Shown one piece after another: positions 14,294-14,532 of a stretch of 14,532 nucleotides of DNA. The stretch spans positions 1 through 14,532 of the forward strand of contig JBLHKS010000178.1 in assembly GCA_047620505.1 (NCBI GenBank), in the 5' to 3' direction. The notes below the pieces were generated by a model that saw only the letters and a program-made list of their open reading frames with translations, was not told where the DNA came from and searched no databases. The position numbers and the translations under genes are program-made. Source of the DNA: JBLHKS01 sp047620505 (GTDB taxonomy: Bacteria; Verrucomicrobiota; Verrucomicrobiia; Verrucomicrobiales; DEV007). The stretch's first letter is position 1. The number at the start of each line of letters is the position of its first letter.

Positions 14294-14532
14294 TCCTCGC
14301 TATTCTTGAGTGGAATTGCGGTCGCCATCCGAAGGAATCTCAGCTGATCTGAGGGAGGCGGAGGCGTGATTCAAGCCATGCTGAATCTTCTTTGAGTCGG
14401 CTCTTTGGCGACAGGAATCGGCCTTGAGACCAAAAGGCTCTTCAGGGATTTTCGTGGCAACTATCTAACGGAAAGAGATCTAACTTTGCGCAGAAAAACA
14501 TGATTCGAATGCGGTAGTTGGCAAAGGACCGA

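Noticed and set aside
14339..14353. CTCAG / CTGAG hairpin after the last pseudopilin gene
   Set aside because: Only five pairs and no T-run; no terminator could be supported in 14294-14532.
14294..14532. Possible further gene at the right edge
   Set aside because: All three forward frames contain early stops, and no start with a sensible product was found.

Overview
The window looks like a chromosomal segment from a Gram-negative bacterium of the PVC superphylum, most likely Verrucomicrobiota. This is an inference with moderate to low certainty. It rests on a secretin (so an outer membrane is present), starts that mostly lack a Shine-Dalgarno sequence, and a pseudopilin with a cysteine-bearing tail of a kind I associate with this group. 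Every supported gene is on the + strand. I found no tRNA, rRNA, insertion sequence, integrase or CRISPR array.

Region 1 (1-2854). The end of an unrecognised gene (to 161) is followed by a 238-base gap holding an operator-like dyad. A tight three-gene cassette comes next: an ABC ATPase (400-1080), a six-segment membrane partner (1098-1859), and a membrane-anchored protein with two His/Asp-rich clusters (1868-2854). This looks like a small ABC system with a metal-binding accessory protein; its substrate is unknown.

Region 2 (2947-14293). A type IV filament (type IV pilus / type II secretion-like) locus follows. Its order is PilT-like ATPase, major pseudopilin, PilM-PilN-like fusion, PilO-like, PilP-like, secretin, a protein of unknown role with a possible MshEN-like end, GspE/PilB-type ATPase, GspF/PilC-type platform protein, a small tail-anchored protein, and a second pseudopilin. 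The M-N-O-P-Q order points to pilus ancestry, although some parts look like type II secretion. Working model: the secretin forms the outer-membrane pore, the PilP/PilO/PilMN-like proteins join it to the inner-membrane platform, the GspE/PilB-type motor assembles the filament, and the PilT-like motor disassembles it. No prepilin peptidase gene is visible, so it must lie elsewhere.

The genes from 4719 onward are closely spaced or overlap (ATGA overlaps at 10618-10621 and 13886-13889), so they are probably one transcript. The major pseudopilin appears to have its own promoter, a 44-base leader without a single G, and a strong hairpin after its stop. This arrangement could raise pilin output above that of the machine. 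The least explained parts are the 243-residue protein before the assembly ATPase, the tail-anchored protein after GspF, the degenerate PilM-PilN fusion, and the His-rich protein of the ABC cassette. The last 239 bases (14294-14532) hold nothing I can support.
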